A DNA stretch of 14,887 nucleotides from the NCBI GenBank assembly GCA_964585785.1, contig CAZPFL010000127.1, forward strand, positions 1 to 14,887, read 5' to 3'. Positions within the stretch are counted from its first letter, which is position 1. Every line of letters starts with the position of its first letter. Under the pieces are notes generated by a model that saw nothing but the letters and a program-made list of their open reading frames with translations, had not been told where the DNA came from and ran no database searches. Below are positions 1-7,007 of the stretch, in pieces. This DNA is from WHUA01 sp964585785 (GTDB lineage Bacteria; Pseudomonadota; Alphaproteobacteria; UBA8366). The translations under genes and the position numbers were made by a program.

Positions 1-859
1 GCGCGTCGATCAGCGAGTGGAACTTGCGGCAGCAGGAATAGGGCTTGAAGCTCATCTTGTGAATCTGGAAGGGCTCGCCCGCCGGCCGCATCAGCTTGGA
101 CGGGTCGGGATTCCGGCCATAAAGATGGAAGAAGCCATGCTCGCCCTCGAAGGCGCGGACCGGAGCGGCGACGCCGAGGCTCGCGAGCTGGGCCGCAATG
201 ATGCCGTTCTGCGCCGGGATTCCGCCATGCATGCGCTTGACCATGGTGCCCTTCGGCTCGAAGGCGAATTGCGACGATCCGCCGGTCATGGACAAAGCGA
301 TGCCCCAGGCCTGCGCGAGCGCTGCCGCGTCGAGGCCCATCAGCCGCGCCGCCGCCGCGGCCGCGCCGAACGGTCCGTAGAGGCAGGTCGCGTGGAAGCC
401 GACTTCCGTCGTCGCGAGCGCGCCCGCCGCCATGCCGAGGCGCGTCATCGCCTCGTAGCCGGCGACGATCGCGGCCATAACGTCCGGGCCGGACGACCCC
501 TGCTCGGTGCCGACCGCCAGCGCCGCCGAAATCACGACGGCCCCGGGATGGCTGCGCGAGTATTCGTGCGTGTCGTCGAGCTCATAGCCATGCGCCGAGG
601 TGCCGTTCACCAGGCCGGCCGTCGCCGCGCTCGCCCGGTCGCCGCTGCCGACCAGCACCGCGCGGCCGGACGCGCCGAAACGGCGAGCCCAGGCGGTCAG
701 CTTGCAGCCCCAAGGCTGCACCGAGCCGCACAGCGTCACGGCCGCGTGGTCGAGGATCAGGCGCTTCAACTGCGCGACATCGTCATTACTGAGCTGGTCC
801 GGCGTCAGCGCGGTGAGGTCTTCGGCCAGCGCGACGGAGGAGACGGCGTTTCCGGTCAT
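1..859 (-). CDS. MmgE/PrpD family protein, C-terminus cut off by the window edge
   Basis: About 286 residues are visible and the frame stays open to base 1, so the C-terminal part of a roughly 450-residue protein is missing. The family contains 2-methylcitrate dehydratase and cis-aconitate decarboxylase, cytosolic enzymes acting on small carboxylic acids. Family landmarks are visible: the HGYELDDTHEYSRSHPGAV region near residues 90-107 (Asp 95, His 104), GFHATC (His 156), GTMVKRMHGG (Lys 208), and FKPYSCCRKFHSLIDA at the cut end. These Asp, His, His and Lys residues fall where, as I recall, cis-aconitate decarboxylase has its active site. An ATG at 868 is possible, but GAAGGG abuts it; the same motif sits 9 nt before the ATG at 859, so I prefer 859. 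The gene is divergent from the gamma-glutamyltransferase-like gene. The true substrate is unknown, and the family is widely mis-annotated as 2-methylcitrate dehydratase. Confidence 0.9.
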   Translation of the reverse strand, partial: MTGNAVSSVALAEDLTALTPDQLSNDDVAQLKRLILDHAAVTLCGSVQPWGCKLTAWARRFGASGRAVLVGSGDRASAATAGLVNGTSAHGYELDDTHEYSRSHPGAVVISAALAVGTEQGSSGPDVMAAIVAGYEAMTRLGMAAGALATTEVGFHATCLYGPFGAAAAAARLMGLDAAALAQAWGIALSMTGGSSQFAFEPKGTMVKRMHGGIPAQNGIIAAQLASLGVAAPVRAFEGEHGFFHLYGRNPDPSKLMRPAGEPFQIHKMSFKPYSCCRKFHSLIDA

Positions 860-969
860 GGCGGACATCCCTTCGAGTCTTGTTGTTCTGTCGCCCTTCA
901 CTATAGCAAACTCCGAATACGGCCGCTCGCGGCCGCCCGCCGACACCGACCAAAGGACGAAGGACCGCG
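860..969. promoter_or_regulatory. Divergent intergenic region with an inverted repeat and a TATAG box
   Basis: This is the 110-bp spacer between the partial MmgE/PrpD gene (minus) and the gamma-glutamyltransferase-like gene (plus), so both promoters should lie here or within the gene starts. It holds a perfect 7-bp inverted repeat, CGGCCGC-TC-GCGGCCG, at 920-935, which could be an operator or simply GC-rich noise. The only AT-rich core is CTATAGC at 901-907. It reads as TATAGC on the plus strand, with a weak TTGTTG at 880-885 sixteen bases upstream, and as TATAGT on the minus strand without a recognisable -35. Neither promoter is convincing. The AAGGA just before 970 is the ribosome binding site of the plus-strand gene. 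Confidence 0.3.
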
Positions 970-2712
970 ATGCCGACCTTGCCCGCACCGAGCCAACATC
1001 GCCCGACGATCATGGCGCAGCGGCACGTCGCGGCGGCAGGGCACTACTGGGCCGCGCTGGCCGGCTTCACGATTCTGGAAGCCGGCGGCAACGCGATCGA
1101 CGCGGGCGTCGCCATGGGCATCGCGACCGCTGTCCTGGAAAGCGAGTTCGTCGGCTTCGGCGGCGTCGCGCCCACCATGATCTATCTCGCTGAGACGCGG
1201 GAGGTGGTCGTCATCAGCGGCGTCGGGCCATGGCCGAAGGCGGCGACGACGGACTATTTCACAGAGCGTTTCGGCGGCCGCGTGCCGCCGGGGATCCTGA
1301 ACACGGTCGTGCCAGCGGCGCCCGGCATCTGGATCGCGGCGCTGGAGCGGTATGGCACGCTGTCCTTCGGTGAGGTCGCGGCAGCGGCGATCCGCTTTGC
1401 GCGCGACGGCTTCCCGGTATACCCGATGTTCCGCGAAATCCTGCTCGATCATCGTCACGAGTTTGCCGACTGGCCGACCACGACGGCGATCTTCATGCCC
1501 GATGGCCGCATCCCGGAGGAAGGCGACCTGTTCGTCCAGCGCGACCTCGCGGCCAGCCTGCAATATCTCGCAGACGAGGAAACGGCGCATCGCGGCAAAG
1601 GCCGTGACGCCGGGCTGCGGGCCGCGCACGACGCCTTTTACCGGGGCGACATCGCCGCGGCGATGGTTCGGCAGCAGCGGGATCTGGGCGGCCTGATGAC
1701 CGTGGAAGACCTCGCGTCCTTCCGCGCCCGTTTCGAGGCCCCCTGCCATACCCGTTTCGGCGATGTCGACGTCTATGGGTGTGGGCCGTGGTGCCAAGGC
1801 CCACTCGTGCTCGAAGCACTGAACATCCTCGACGGCGTCGGCCTCGCGGCCATGGGGCACAACAGCGCCGATTACGTCCACAGCGTGACCGAGGCGATGA
1901 AGCTGGCCGCGGCGGACCGGGAGGTCTACTTCGGTGACCCGGATTTCGTCGACGTGCCGCTCGACCGGCTGCTCTCCGCCGCCTATGCCGCGGAGCGGCG
2001 GCAGATGATCCGGCCGGGGGAAGCCTGGCCCGCCATGCCGCCCTTCGGCACGCTCGCCGGCTACGACCTCCCGCCCTGGCAGCCCGATCCGTCGGCGCAG
2101 TCGCGCGCCGCGACGGACACCGCCGCGCTCGAGACCTCGCATCTCTGCGCCGCCGACCGGTTCGGCAATCTCTTCGCCGCCACACCGAGCGACCCGACGA
2201 TCAGCGGGCCCGTCACGCCCGGCACCGGCATCACGCCGTCGATGTGGGGATCGCGGGCCTATACCGACCCCCGCCATCCCGCCGCGGTCGGACCCGGGCG
2301 CCGGCCCCGCATGTCGGCCAATCCGATGATGGCGATCCGCGCGGGCCACTCCGTCACCTCCTTCGGCTCGCCGGGCAGCGAAGTGCTGGGGCAGGCGCAG
2401 CTCCAGGCCTTTCTCAACGTCTTCGTCTTCGGCATGGGCCCCCAGGCCGCGGTCGAGGCGCCGCGCTTCGCCAGCTACAGCTGGCCCGCCTCGGCGATCC
2501 CGCACAGCTATTTCCCCGGCCGGCTCAATCTGGAAGCCGATATTGGCGAGGTCGTCGGCGCCGATCTCGCCGCGCGCGGCCACAAGATCGAATGGTGGCC
2601 GGCGCAGCGCTGGAGCGCGGGCTCGGTCTGCAGCGTCGGGATCGACCTGGTCTCGGGGCTTCGCAGCGGCGCGGCGGACCCGCGGCGCACCGCCTACGCG
2701 GTTGGCTGGTGA
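970..2712 (+). CDS. Gamma-glutamyltransferase (GGT) family protein, divergent Ntn-hydrolase
   Basis: 580 residues, the usual GGT length. GGTs are N-terminal-nucleophile hydrolases that cleave themselves before a Thr, which becomes the catalytic residue. N-terminal family features are present (AGGNAIDAGVAMGIATAVLE at about 38-57). The nucleophile region reads ETSHLC, placing the candidate Thr at 389, close to Thr 391 of E. coli GGT, followed by His 391. Near the C-terminus GPGRRPRMS, FGSPGS and VEAPRF match the GGT small subunit. Two differences stand out: the Arg that binds the gamma-glutamyl carboxylate in E. coli (Arg 114, in an REMAP context) is replaced by GVGPWP at 84-89, and the PGG loop reads PGS. 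There is no signal peptide, unlike periplasmic GGT, so the protein is probably cytoplasmic. The start is supported by GAAGGA about 5 nt upstream. Self-processing and amide or gamma-glutamyl hydrolysis are likely, but glutathione as substrate is doubtful. Confidence 0.85.
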   Translation: MPTLPAPSQHRPTIMAQRHVAAAGHYWAALAGFTILEAGGNAIDAGVAMGIATAVLESEFVGFGGVAPTMIYLAETREVVVISGVGPWPKAATTDYFTERFGGRVPPGILNTVVPAAPGIWIAALERYGTLSFGEVAAAAIRFARDGFPVYPMFREILLDHRHEFADWPTTTAIFMPDGRIPEEGDLFVQRDLAASLQYLADEETAHRGKGRDAGLRAAHDAFYRGDIAAAMVRQQRDLGGLMTVEDLASFRARFEAPCHTRFGDVDVYGCGPWCQGPLVLEALNILDGVGLAAMGHNSADYVHSVTEAMKLAAADREVYFGDPDFVDVPLDRLLSAAYAAERRQMIRPGEAWPAMPPFGTLAGYDLPPWQPDPSAQSRAATDTAALETSHLCAADRFGNLFAATPSDPTISGPVTPGTGITPSMWGSRAYTDPRHPAAVGPGRRPRMSANPMMAIRAGHSVTSFGSPGSEVLGQAQLQAFLNVFVFGMGPQAAVEAPRFASYSWPASAIPHSYFPGRLNLEADIGEVVGADLAARGHKIEWWPAQRWSAGSVCSVGIDLVSGLRSGAADPRRTAYAVGW

Positions 2713-2972
2713 TCCTTTGCCGGCGCGCCACATCCCGAAATGCCGCAGAAATGGGCATGATTTCTATTTAGGCGGCTCTTCGGTCTAGAATGGCGCATTC
2801 CGGCATCCGCCGGTGTCACACGGCGCATCTGTGTTCCACCTCGACCGCAACTGATTTTGCCAGGCGATCGCTTCGGTGAGCCAGGAAAAGTGCGCTACGG
2901 CCGTGGCGCCGGCTGGGCTTCATGCCGTAGAGGAAAGAGAGGCTTGGTGAACCCACCGCGGCGATTCCATCG
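2713..2972. other. 260-bp intergenic region with no gene seen
   Basis: This is the longest gap in the window, between the GGT-like gene and the MFS gene. I see no convincing small gene or hairpin terminator. TAGAAT around 2785 in a locally AT-richer stretch could be a -10 element, but I cannot pair it with a good -35. A purine-rich AGGAAAGAGAGG lies at 2931-2942, about 30 bases before the MFS start. It looks like a ribosome binding site but has no in-frame start codon at a suitable distance. Confidence 0.4.
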
Positions 2973-4529
2973 ATGAGCACATCGGAACCCGATGTCGAAA
3001 TGAGTCCCCGCGGGCGCCTCGCGGTCGCCATTGGGATTCTGCCCGCCGGCATGATGGGTGGTCTCGATACCTTCGCCGTCAGCGTCGCATTGCCAAGCAT
3101 GCAGGGGGCGCTCTCGGCGACCCTCACCGAAATTTCCTGGATCCTGACCGCTTATCTCGTCGCGTCCGCCATCTTCACGCCGCTCTATGCGTGGCTGAGC
3201 CGACGCGTGCCGCGCAAGCAGCTGTACATGATCGTGATCGCTGGAACGATCTCGACCTCGCTCTTGATCGCACAATCGAACACGCTGATCGAGATCGTCT
3301 GCTTCCGATTCATGCAGGGCTTTTTCGGCGCCGGTTTCAACCCGCTGCTGATGCAGACGGTGCTCGCGACTTTTCCGCGCGAGCAACAGGGCACGGCCTT
3401 CGGCTGGCTCACCACCGGACGCATGAGCGGCATCATCGTCGGCCCCATTCTCGGCGGCTTTATCACCGAATATCTTAACTGGCGCTTCGTCTTCCTCAAC
3501 AATGTGCCGCTCGGCATTCTCGCCCTCGTGCTCATCTATCGCTATGTTCCCTCCGGCCATGCCGAGACGCGCAAGCAGTTCGACGTCTTCGGCTTTATCT
3601 TCCTCAGCCTGTGCATTGGCGCCTTCCAGCTCATGCTCGATTGGGGCGAGAAGGACGACTGGTTCAACTCGACTGAGATCATCGTGCTCGGCCTCATGGC
3701 CCTCGTCGCCTTCTACGTCTTCAGCGTCCACCTGGTCACCGCGCGCAACGCCTACCTCAACCCCCGAGTCTTCAAGAATCGGGAGTTCGTGATCGGGCTC
3801 TTGTTCGGCTTTCTCAACAATTTCATGGTATTCGGTTATGCGGGCTTGATCCCGCCGATCCTCGAGAAGCATATGGGCTATCCGGTCCTGACAGCCGGCA
3901 TCGTCATGACGCCGCGCGGCATCGGCACCATGGTGTCGTCCCTTATCGCCGGCGCCTTGATGCTCCGCTACTCGCCGAAGCCGCTGATGGCTTGCGGCGT
4001 GATCTGCATCGGGCTGTCGACGGCGATCCTGTCGACCTTCACCCCGGACATCGACGTCTACAGCGTCATGCTGACGATCTTCATCCAGGGCGCGGGCTTC
4101 GGCTTCCTGTCGGTGTCCGTCCTGGCCGTATCGTTTCAGACGATGCCGCATTCGATGCGCCCGGACGCGACCAGCATCCTCAGCCTCTCGCGCCGGCTCG
4201 GCTCGAGCGTCGGCGTCTCCGTGCTGGTCGCCGAGCTTGCGCGCAGCACCCGCGATGCGCGGTCGGTCCTGATAGAGAATGTCAGCTATTACAACGACCG
4301 GCTGCACGTAATACCAATGCCCGACCGATGGAACCTCGACAGCCTGACCGGCCTGATGAGCATCGAGCGTGTCGTCGACAAACAGGCCGAATTCATCGCC
4401 TATCTGCACGACTTCCGGCTGATGACGTTGCTGATGGCGCTGCTGTTGCCGCTCGTTTTCCTGGTCAGGAGCCCCGCGCGCAAGACCGCCGATGTGCCCG
4501 CGGACGCCCGCGGCAAGGCCACGACCTGA
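2973..4529 (+). CDS. DHA2-family (EmrB/QacA-type) MFS transporter
   Basis: 518 residues, the typical size of 14-helix MFS drug:proton antiporters in the inner membrane. Family marks are LDTFAVSVALPSM in helix 1 (Asp 32 matches the acidic residue of the DHA2 signature), LSRRVPRK at about 75-82 for motif A, FRFMQG (Arg 112) for motif B, and GIIVGPILGG at 153-162 for motif C, the antiporter motif of helix 5, followed by the EmrB-like LNWRFVFLNNVPLG. A soluble segment near 420-475 precedes the last helix, also as in EmrB. The ribosome binding site is weak, and an in-frame ATG at 3000 is an alternative start. No EmrA-type membrane fusion partner is visible. It is the only transporter in the window and could export toxic intermediates of the nearby catabolic enzymes or move their substrate; the direction is inferred from family. 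It ends 3 bp from the converging MmgE/PrpD gene. Confidence 0.93.
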   Translation: MSTSEPDVEMSPRGRLAVAIGILPAGMMGGLDTFAVSVALPSMQGALSATLTEISWILTAYLVASAIFTPLYAWLSRRVPRKQLYMIVIAGTISTSLLIAQSNTLIEIVCFRFMQGFFGAGFNPLLMQTVLATFPREQQGTAFGWLTTGRMSGIIVGPILGGFITEYLNWRFVFLNNVPLGILALVLIYRYVPSGHAETRKQFDVFGFIFLSLCIGAFQLMLDWGEKDDWFNSTEIIVLGLMALVAFYVFSVHLVTARNAYLNPRVFKNREFVIGLLFGFLNNFMVFGYAGLIPPILEKHMGYPVLTAGIVMTPRGIGTMVSSLIAGALMLRYSPKPLMACGVICIGLSTAILSTFTPDIDVYSVMLTIFIQGAGFGFLSVSVLAVSFQTMPHSMRPDATSILSLSRRLGSSVGVSVLVAELARSTRDARSVLIENVSYYNDRLHVIPMPDRWNLDSLTGLMSIERVVDKQAEFIAYLHDFRLMTLLMALLLPLVFLVRSPARKTADVPADARGKATT

Positions 4530-4532
4530 CCG

Positions 4533-5933
4533 CTACGCCAGGGGCCGCAGCAGATCCCCCACATCGGCGCATTGCCGCAACGCCCGCCAGGCCGCAAAGC
4601 TGTCCGCCGCCGAGTTCGACGCCAATCCGGCCTGGCCGGCGCAGTCGTGGAACTTCGCTTCCAGATCGTCCCAGGTCAGCTCCCGCTCCGGCGATCCGAC
4701 CGGCTTGTCGACGCGCACCGTTTCTTCCGCTCCGTCCCGCCGGCGCGCCGTGACCTCGACGAAACCGATCGTGCCCGAGCTGCGCGCGCCGGGGTCCGCT
4801 TCGCCGCCGAGGCAGCGCGGGTCCTCGGCCTTCGCCATGCGGGACAGCAGGGCGGCGATCTCGGGGCGGGCGACGCCCTGGTCGCTGTAAGCGGCGAGGT
4901 CGAAGCGGCCATCCAGCACGCCCACGGCGAGCGTGTATTCCATGCTGAACTTGCCTTCGAGCCCGGTCTTCGGCGCCGTATAGGGCAAGGGCCGCAGCGC
5001 GCCGGGCGCAACCCGGCAGAAGACGGACTCGATATTCTCCGGCGTCAGCGACAGCCGCTCGCGCAGCTGCGTCAGCGCATCGATCGGCCGGTGCAACGCG
5101 TAACAGCAGGGATACTTCTTGAGCGCGAGGCCGGGTTCGACGAAGACAAACGGACGCCCGAGCGCGCGAATACAGCGCTCCATGTCCGACTGCTCCGTGC
5201 CATAGGTCGCGAAGAATCCCGCATTGGCCTCCATCGCATCGGGCGCGGCGGAAAAGCCGGATGCGGCGAGGCGGACCGCGGCGACCGCGTTGCGCGACGC
5301 CCAGCCCGCATGCAGCGGCTTGGTCATCGTGCCGAAGTTGCAGCGGAGCCCGCTCGCCGTCGACGCCGCGATGCCGAAGGCTTGTTGCGTCGTCGCGACA
5401 TCCAGCGCCAAGAGCCGTGCCAGCGCGGACACCGCGGAGAAGACCGCGAGCGTCCCCGTGGCATGCCAGCCGCGCCGGTAATGGCCGTTGCCGATGCCGA
5501 GCCCGATCTTGGCGCCCGCTTCCACGCCCAGAATGTAGGCTTCGAGAAAAACCTGACCGCTCGTGCCGTCGGGCAGGCAGGCGAACAGCGCCGGCAGGAC
5601 GACCGTGCTGGGATGCGCCGGCATCATCGACAGCACGTCGTCGAAGTCCAGCGCATGCCCGAAGGTGCCGTTGATCATGGCGGCGATTTCCGCCGGGGCG
5701 GTCTTGCCCGTGGCCAGGACGGGACGCGCGCCCTCGCCCTCGATCTGCCCGAGGTAGCGCTGCAGCGGCTCGGAGACATCGGCGACGCTGCCGGCGAGGA
5801 TGCAGCCGACGGTGTCCACGATCGCCTTGGCGGCCTTTTCATAGGCCGTCTCGGGGATGGCGCCCGCCGGCGTCTCGACCGCGAACCGGGCCAGCGCTTC
5901 GGTCAAATGGGCCGTATTTCTTGCTGCTTCCAT
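4533..5933 (-). CDS. MmgE/PrpD family protein (complete)
   Basis: 466 residues, full length for the family of 2-methylcitrate dehydratase and cis-aconitate decarboxylase. The N-terminal all-helical domain carries HALDFDD at 93-99 and AHPST at 106-110 (His 107). It is followed by GWHATGT (His 157) and GTMTKPLHAGWASRNAV (Lys 205). The C-terminal part includes KKYPCCYALHRPIDA. These match the conserved Asp, His, His and Lys positions of the family. The ATG lies 1 nt after the TGA of the upstream dioxygenase, so the two are almost certainly co-transcribed and translationally coupled; there is no good independent ribosome binding site at the usual distance. The protein is clearly different from the partial MmgE/PrpD at the left edge, so the two are not a recent duplication. 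A lyase, hydratase or decarboxylase acting on a product of the dioxygenase is a reasonable guess. I see nothing that supports a methylcitrate cycle role (no prpB or prpC nearby). Confidence 0.93.
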   Translation of the reverse strand: MEAARNTAHLTEALARFAVETPAGAIPETAYEKAAKAIVDTVGCILAGSVADVSEPLQRYLGQIEGEGARPVLATGKTAPAEIAAMINGTFGHALDFDDVLSMMPAHPSTVVLPALFACLPDGTSGQVFLEAYILGVEAGAKIGLGIGNGHYRRGWHATGTLAVFSAVSALARLLALDVATTQQAFGIAASTASGLRCNFGTMTKPLHAGWASRNAVAAVRLAASGFSAAPDAMEANAGFFATYGTEQSDMERCIRALGRPFVFVEPGLALKKYPCCYALHRPIDALTQLRERLSLTPENIESVFCRVAPGALRPLPYTAPKTGLEGKFSMEYTLAVGVLDGRFDLAAYSDQGVARPEIAALLSRMAKAEDPRCLGGEADPGARSSGTIGFVEVTARRRDGAEETVRVDKPVGSPERELTWDDLEAKFHDCAGQAGLASNSAADSFAAWRALRQCADVGDLLRPLA

Positions 5934-5934
5934 G

Positions 5935-6789
5935 TCAGAACGGACGATCCCCCTTCACGGTCGTGCGATGCATATAGCGGAGGTATTTCGCCGCGTCATA
6001 GGGCTGCGCCTGATGCAGGACGCAGCGATTGTCCCAGAAGACGACGTCGAACTGACGCCATTTATGCGCGTAGACGAATTGCGGTTGGATGGCGTGCTCG
6101 TACAGTTCCCTCAAAAGTGGTTTCGCCTCCGCTTCGTCCATGCCCTCGATGCCGATCGTGTGCCCTTCGTCAACATAGAGTGCCTTTCGCCCCGTTTCCG
6201 GATGGGTCCGCACGATCGGATGCACCGCTGGCTTAAGGCTGGCCTTCTGCGCATCGGTCAGCTTCGCGCGCTTGCCGCCGCTCAGGTCGTCCGCCCGCTT
6301 GTAATGGCGAGCGTAGTCGTGGATTCCCTTGAGGCCTGCGATCCGCTCCTTGGTGGCGTCCGGCAACGCATCGTAGGCGGCGTAGAGGTTGGCGAATTTC
6401 GTGTCGCCGCCCTCGGGCGGGACCTCCAGTCCGTAGAGCAGCGAGCCCAGCGGGGGAATCGCGTTGTAGGACATGTCCGTATGCCAGCGCCGGCCCGCGT
6501 CCGCCAGGCCGGCCGGCTTCCCATCAGTGACTTTGTTTGTGAGGACAAGGATTTCGCGATACCCGGGCAGCGCATACTGATCGAGCACCTGATAATCGAG
6601 ATCGCCGAAGCGGCGGCTGAAGGCGATATGCTGCTCCGGCAACAAATGCTGGTCGCGGAGCACGATCACGCAGTGGTCGAGATGCGCTTGGTGAATCTTC
6701 CCGAACGCCTCGTCGCTTAGATCGTTGACATCGACGCCGATGATTTCTGCGCCGAGCGCGTCGGACAATGGTCGTATCTCGAGCCCCAT
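5935..6789 (-). CDS. TauD/TfdA family Fe(II)/2-oxoglutarate dioxygenase (copy 1)
   Basis: 284 residues, matching TauD (about 283). The metal triad is visible: WHTDMSY gives His 103 and Asp 105, and DNRCVLH gives His 259. RYMHR at 271-275 supplies the two arginines that in TauD bind the 2-oxoglutarate carboxylate and the substrate acid. The family hydroxylates carbon next to a leaving group, as in taurine to sulfite plus aldehyde or 2,4-D cleavage, consuming O2 and 2-oxoglutarate. GGAG lies 7 nt before the ATG. It is the first gene of a two-gene unit with the downstream MmgE/PrpD gene and diverges from dioxygenase copy 2. Its pocket segment after GRK reads VDEGHT, unlike the other three copies. 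The substrate cannot be read from sequence; calling it taurine dioxygenase would be over-precise. Confidence 0.92.
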   Translation of the reverse strand: MGLEIRPLSDALGAEIIGVDVNDLSDEAFGKIHQAHLDHCVIVLRDQHLLPEQHIAFSRRFGDLDYQVLDQYALPGYREILVLTNKVTDGKPAGLADAGRRWHTDMSYNAIPPLGSLLYGLEVPPEGGDTKFANLYAAYDALPDATKERIAGLKGIHDYARHYKRADDLSGGKRAKLTDAQKASLKPAVHPIVRTHPETGRKALYVDEGHTIGIEGMDEAEAKPLLRELYEHAIQPQFVYAHKWRQFDVVFWDNRCVLHQAQPYDAAKYLRYMHRTTVKGDRPF

Positions 6790-6825
6790 GCAGCCACTCC
6801 GTCATTCCGCTGTTCGGCGCCGGAC

Positions 6826-6854
6826 CGGCCGGGACACGCCCACTGTCCCGGCTG
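6826..6854. repeat. Inverted repeat, 9-bp perfect arms with 7-nt loop
   Basis: GCCGGGACA at 6828-6836 pairs with TGTCCCGGC at 6844-6852. In the plus-strand transcript the stem can extend through a G-U and a C-G pair to 6826/6854. It lies 37 bp upstream of the dioxygenase 1 start codon, so it could be an operator for that gene or a hairpin in its leader. There is no T-run, so an intrinsic terminator is unlikely. Confidence 0.5.
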
Positions 6855-6861
6855 CACGATC

Positions 6862-6876
6862 GGTGCCCTTGGCACC
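6862..6876. repeat. Inverted repeat GGTGCC-CTT-GGCACC, possible operator
   Basis: Perfect 6-bp arms around a 3-bp centre, 15 bp in total and only 7 bp from the previous inverted repeat. This is the usual size of a binding site for a small dimeric repressor such as GntR, MarR or TetR type. The identity of any regulator is unknown. Confidence 0.4.
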
Positions 6877-6907
6877 AATCCTACATCCCGAGGCGATTCG
6901 GCGCCAA

Positions 6908-6930
6908 AATTGCGGGCTATCCGGGCAATT
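6908..6930. repeat. Inverted repeat AATTGC-N11-GCAATT, possible operator
   Basis: Perfect 6-bp arms at 6908-6913 and 6925-6930 separated by 11 bp. It is one of the few AT-containing dyads in this GC-rich window and lies 77 bp upstream of dioxygenase 2. Dyads of this span are typical of LysR- or AraC-like activator sites, but the spacing does not give a textbook T-N11-A core, so this is only suggestive. Confidence 0.35.
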
Positions 6931-7007
6931 CGCATGCCTCGGCCCGCGCGTGATAAGCTTCCGGCCTATCGATTCCTCAAACAAAGTCAAAGGAGCTGCG
7001 GGAACTC

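Larger units (their letters stand above)
6790..7007. promoter_or_regulatory. Divergent regulatory region between dioxygenases 1 and 2
   Basis: 218 bp separate the two divergent dioxygenase starts, so promoters for both transcription units are expected here. No strong sigma-70 pair stands out in either direction. The region contains three inverted repeats, listed separately, at 6826-6854, 6862-6876 and 6908-6930. AAAGGAG at 6989-6995 is the likely ribosome binding site of dioxygenase 2 (12 nt spacing), and GGAG near 6797-6800 on the minus strand serves dioxygenase 1. No regulator gene is adjacent. Confidence 0.45.

Noticed and set aside
901..2733. A 610-codon open frame on the minus strand opposite the GGT-like gene
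   Set aside because: It is the antisense shadow of a clear GGT-family gene in GC-rich DNA; its translation is rich in Arg, Asp, Ala and Gly, with no recognisable motif or ribosome binding site.
2895..4409. A 504-codon open frame on the minus strand opposite the MFS transporter
   Set aside because: Its His, Glu, Asp and Arg-rich translation is what antisense of a hydrophobic GC-rich membrane protein gives; the plus frame has all MFS motifs.
4530..4532. A terminator between the convergent MFS and MmgE/PrpD genes
   Set aside because: Only 3 bp separate the stop codons; any terminator would have to lie inside a gene and none is evident.
4572..6236. A 554-codon plus-strand frame over the second MmgE/PrpD gene and the end of dioxygenase 1
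   Set aside because: It crosses two well-supported minus-strand genes and has an Arg-rich, motif-free translation.
5935..6789. Naming any of the four dioxygenases tauD or tfdA
   Set aside because: The iron and 2-oxoglutarate residues are shared by the whole family; nothing visible fixes taurine or an aryloxy acid as substrate.
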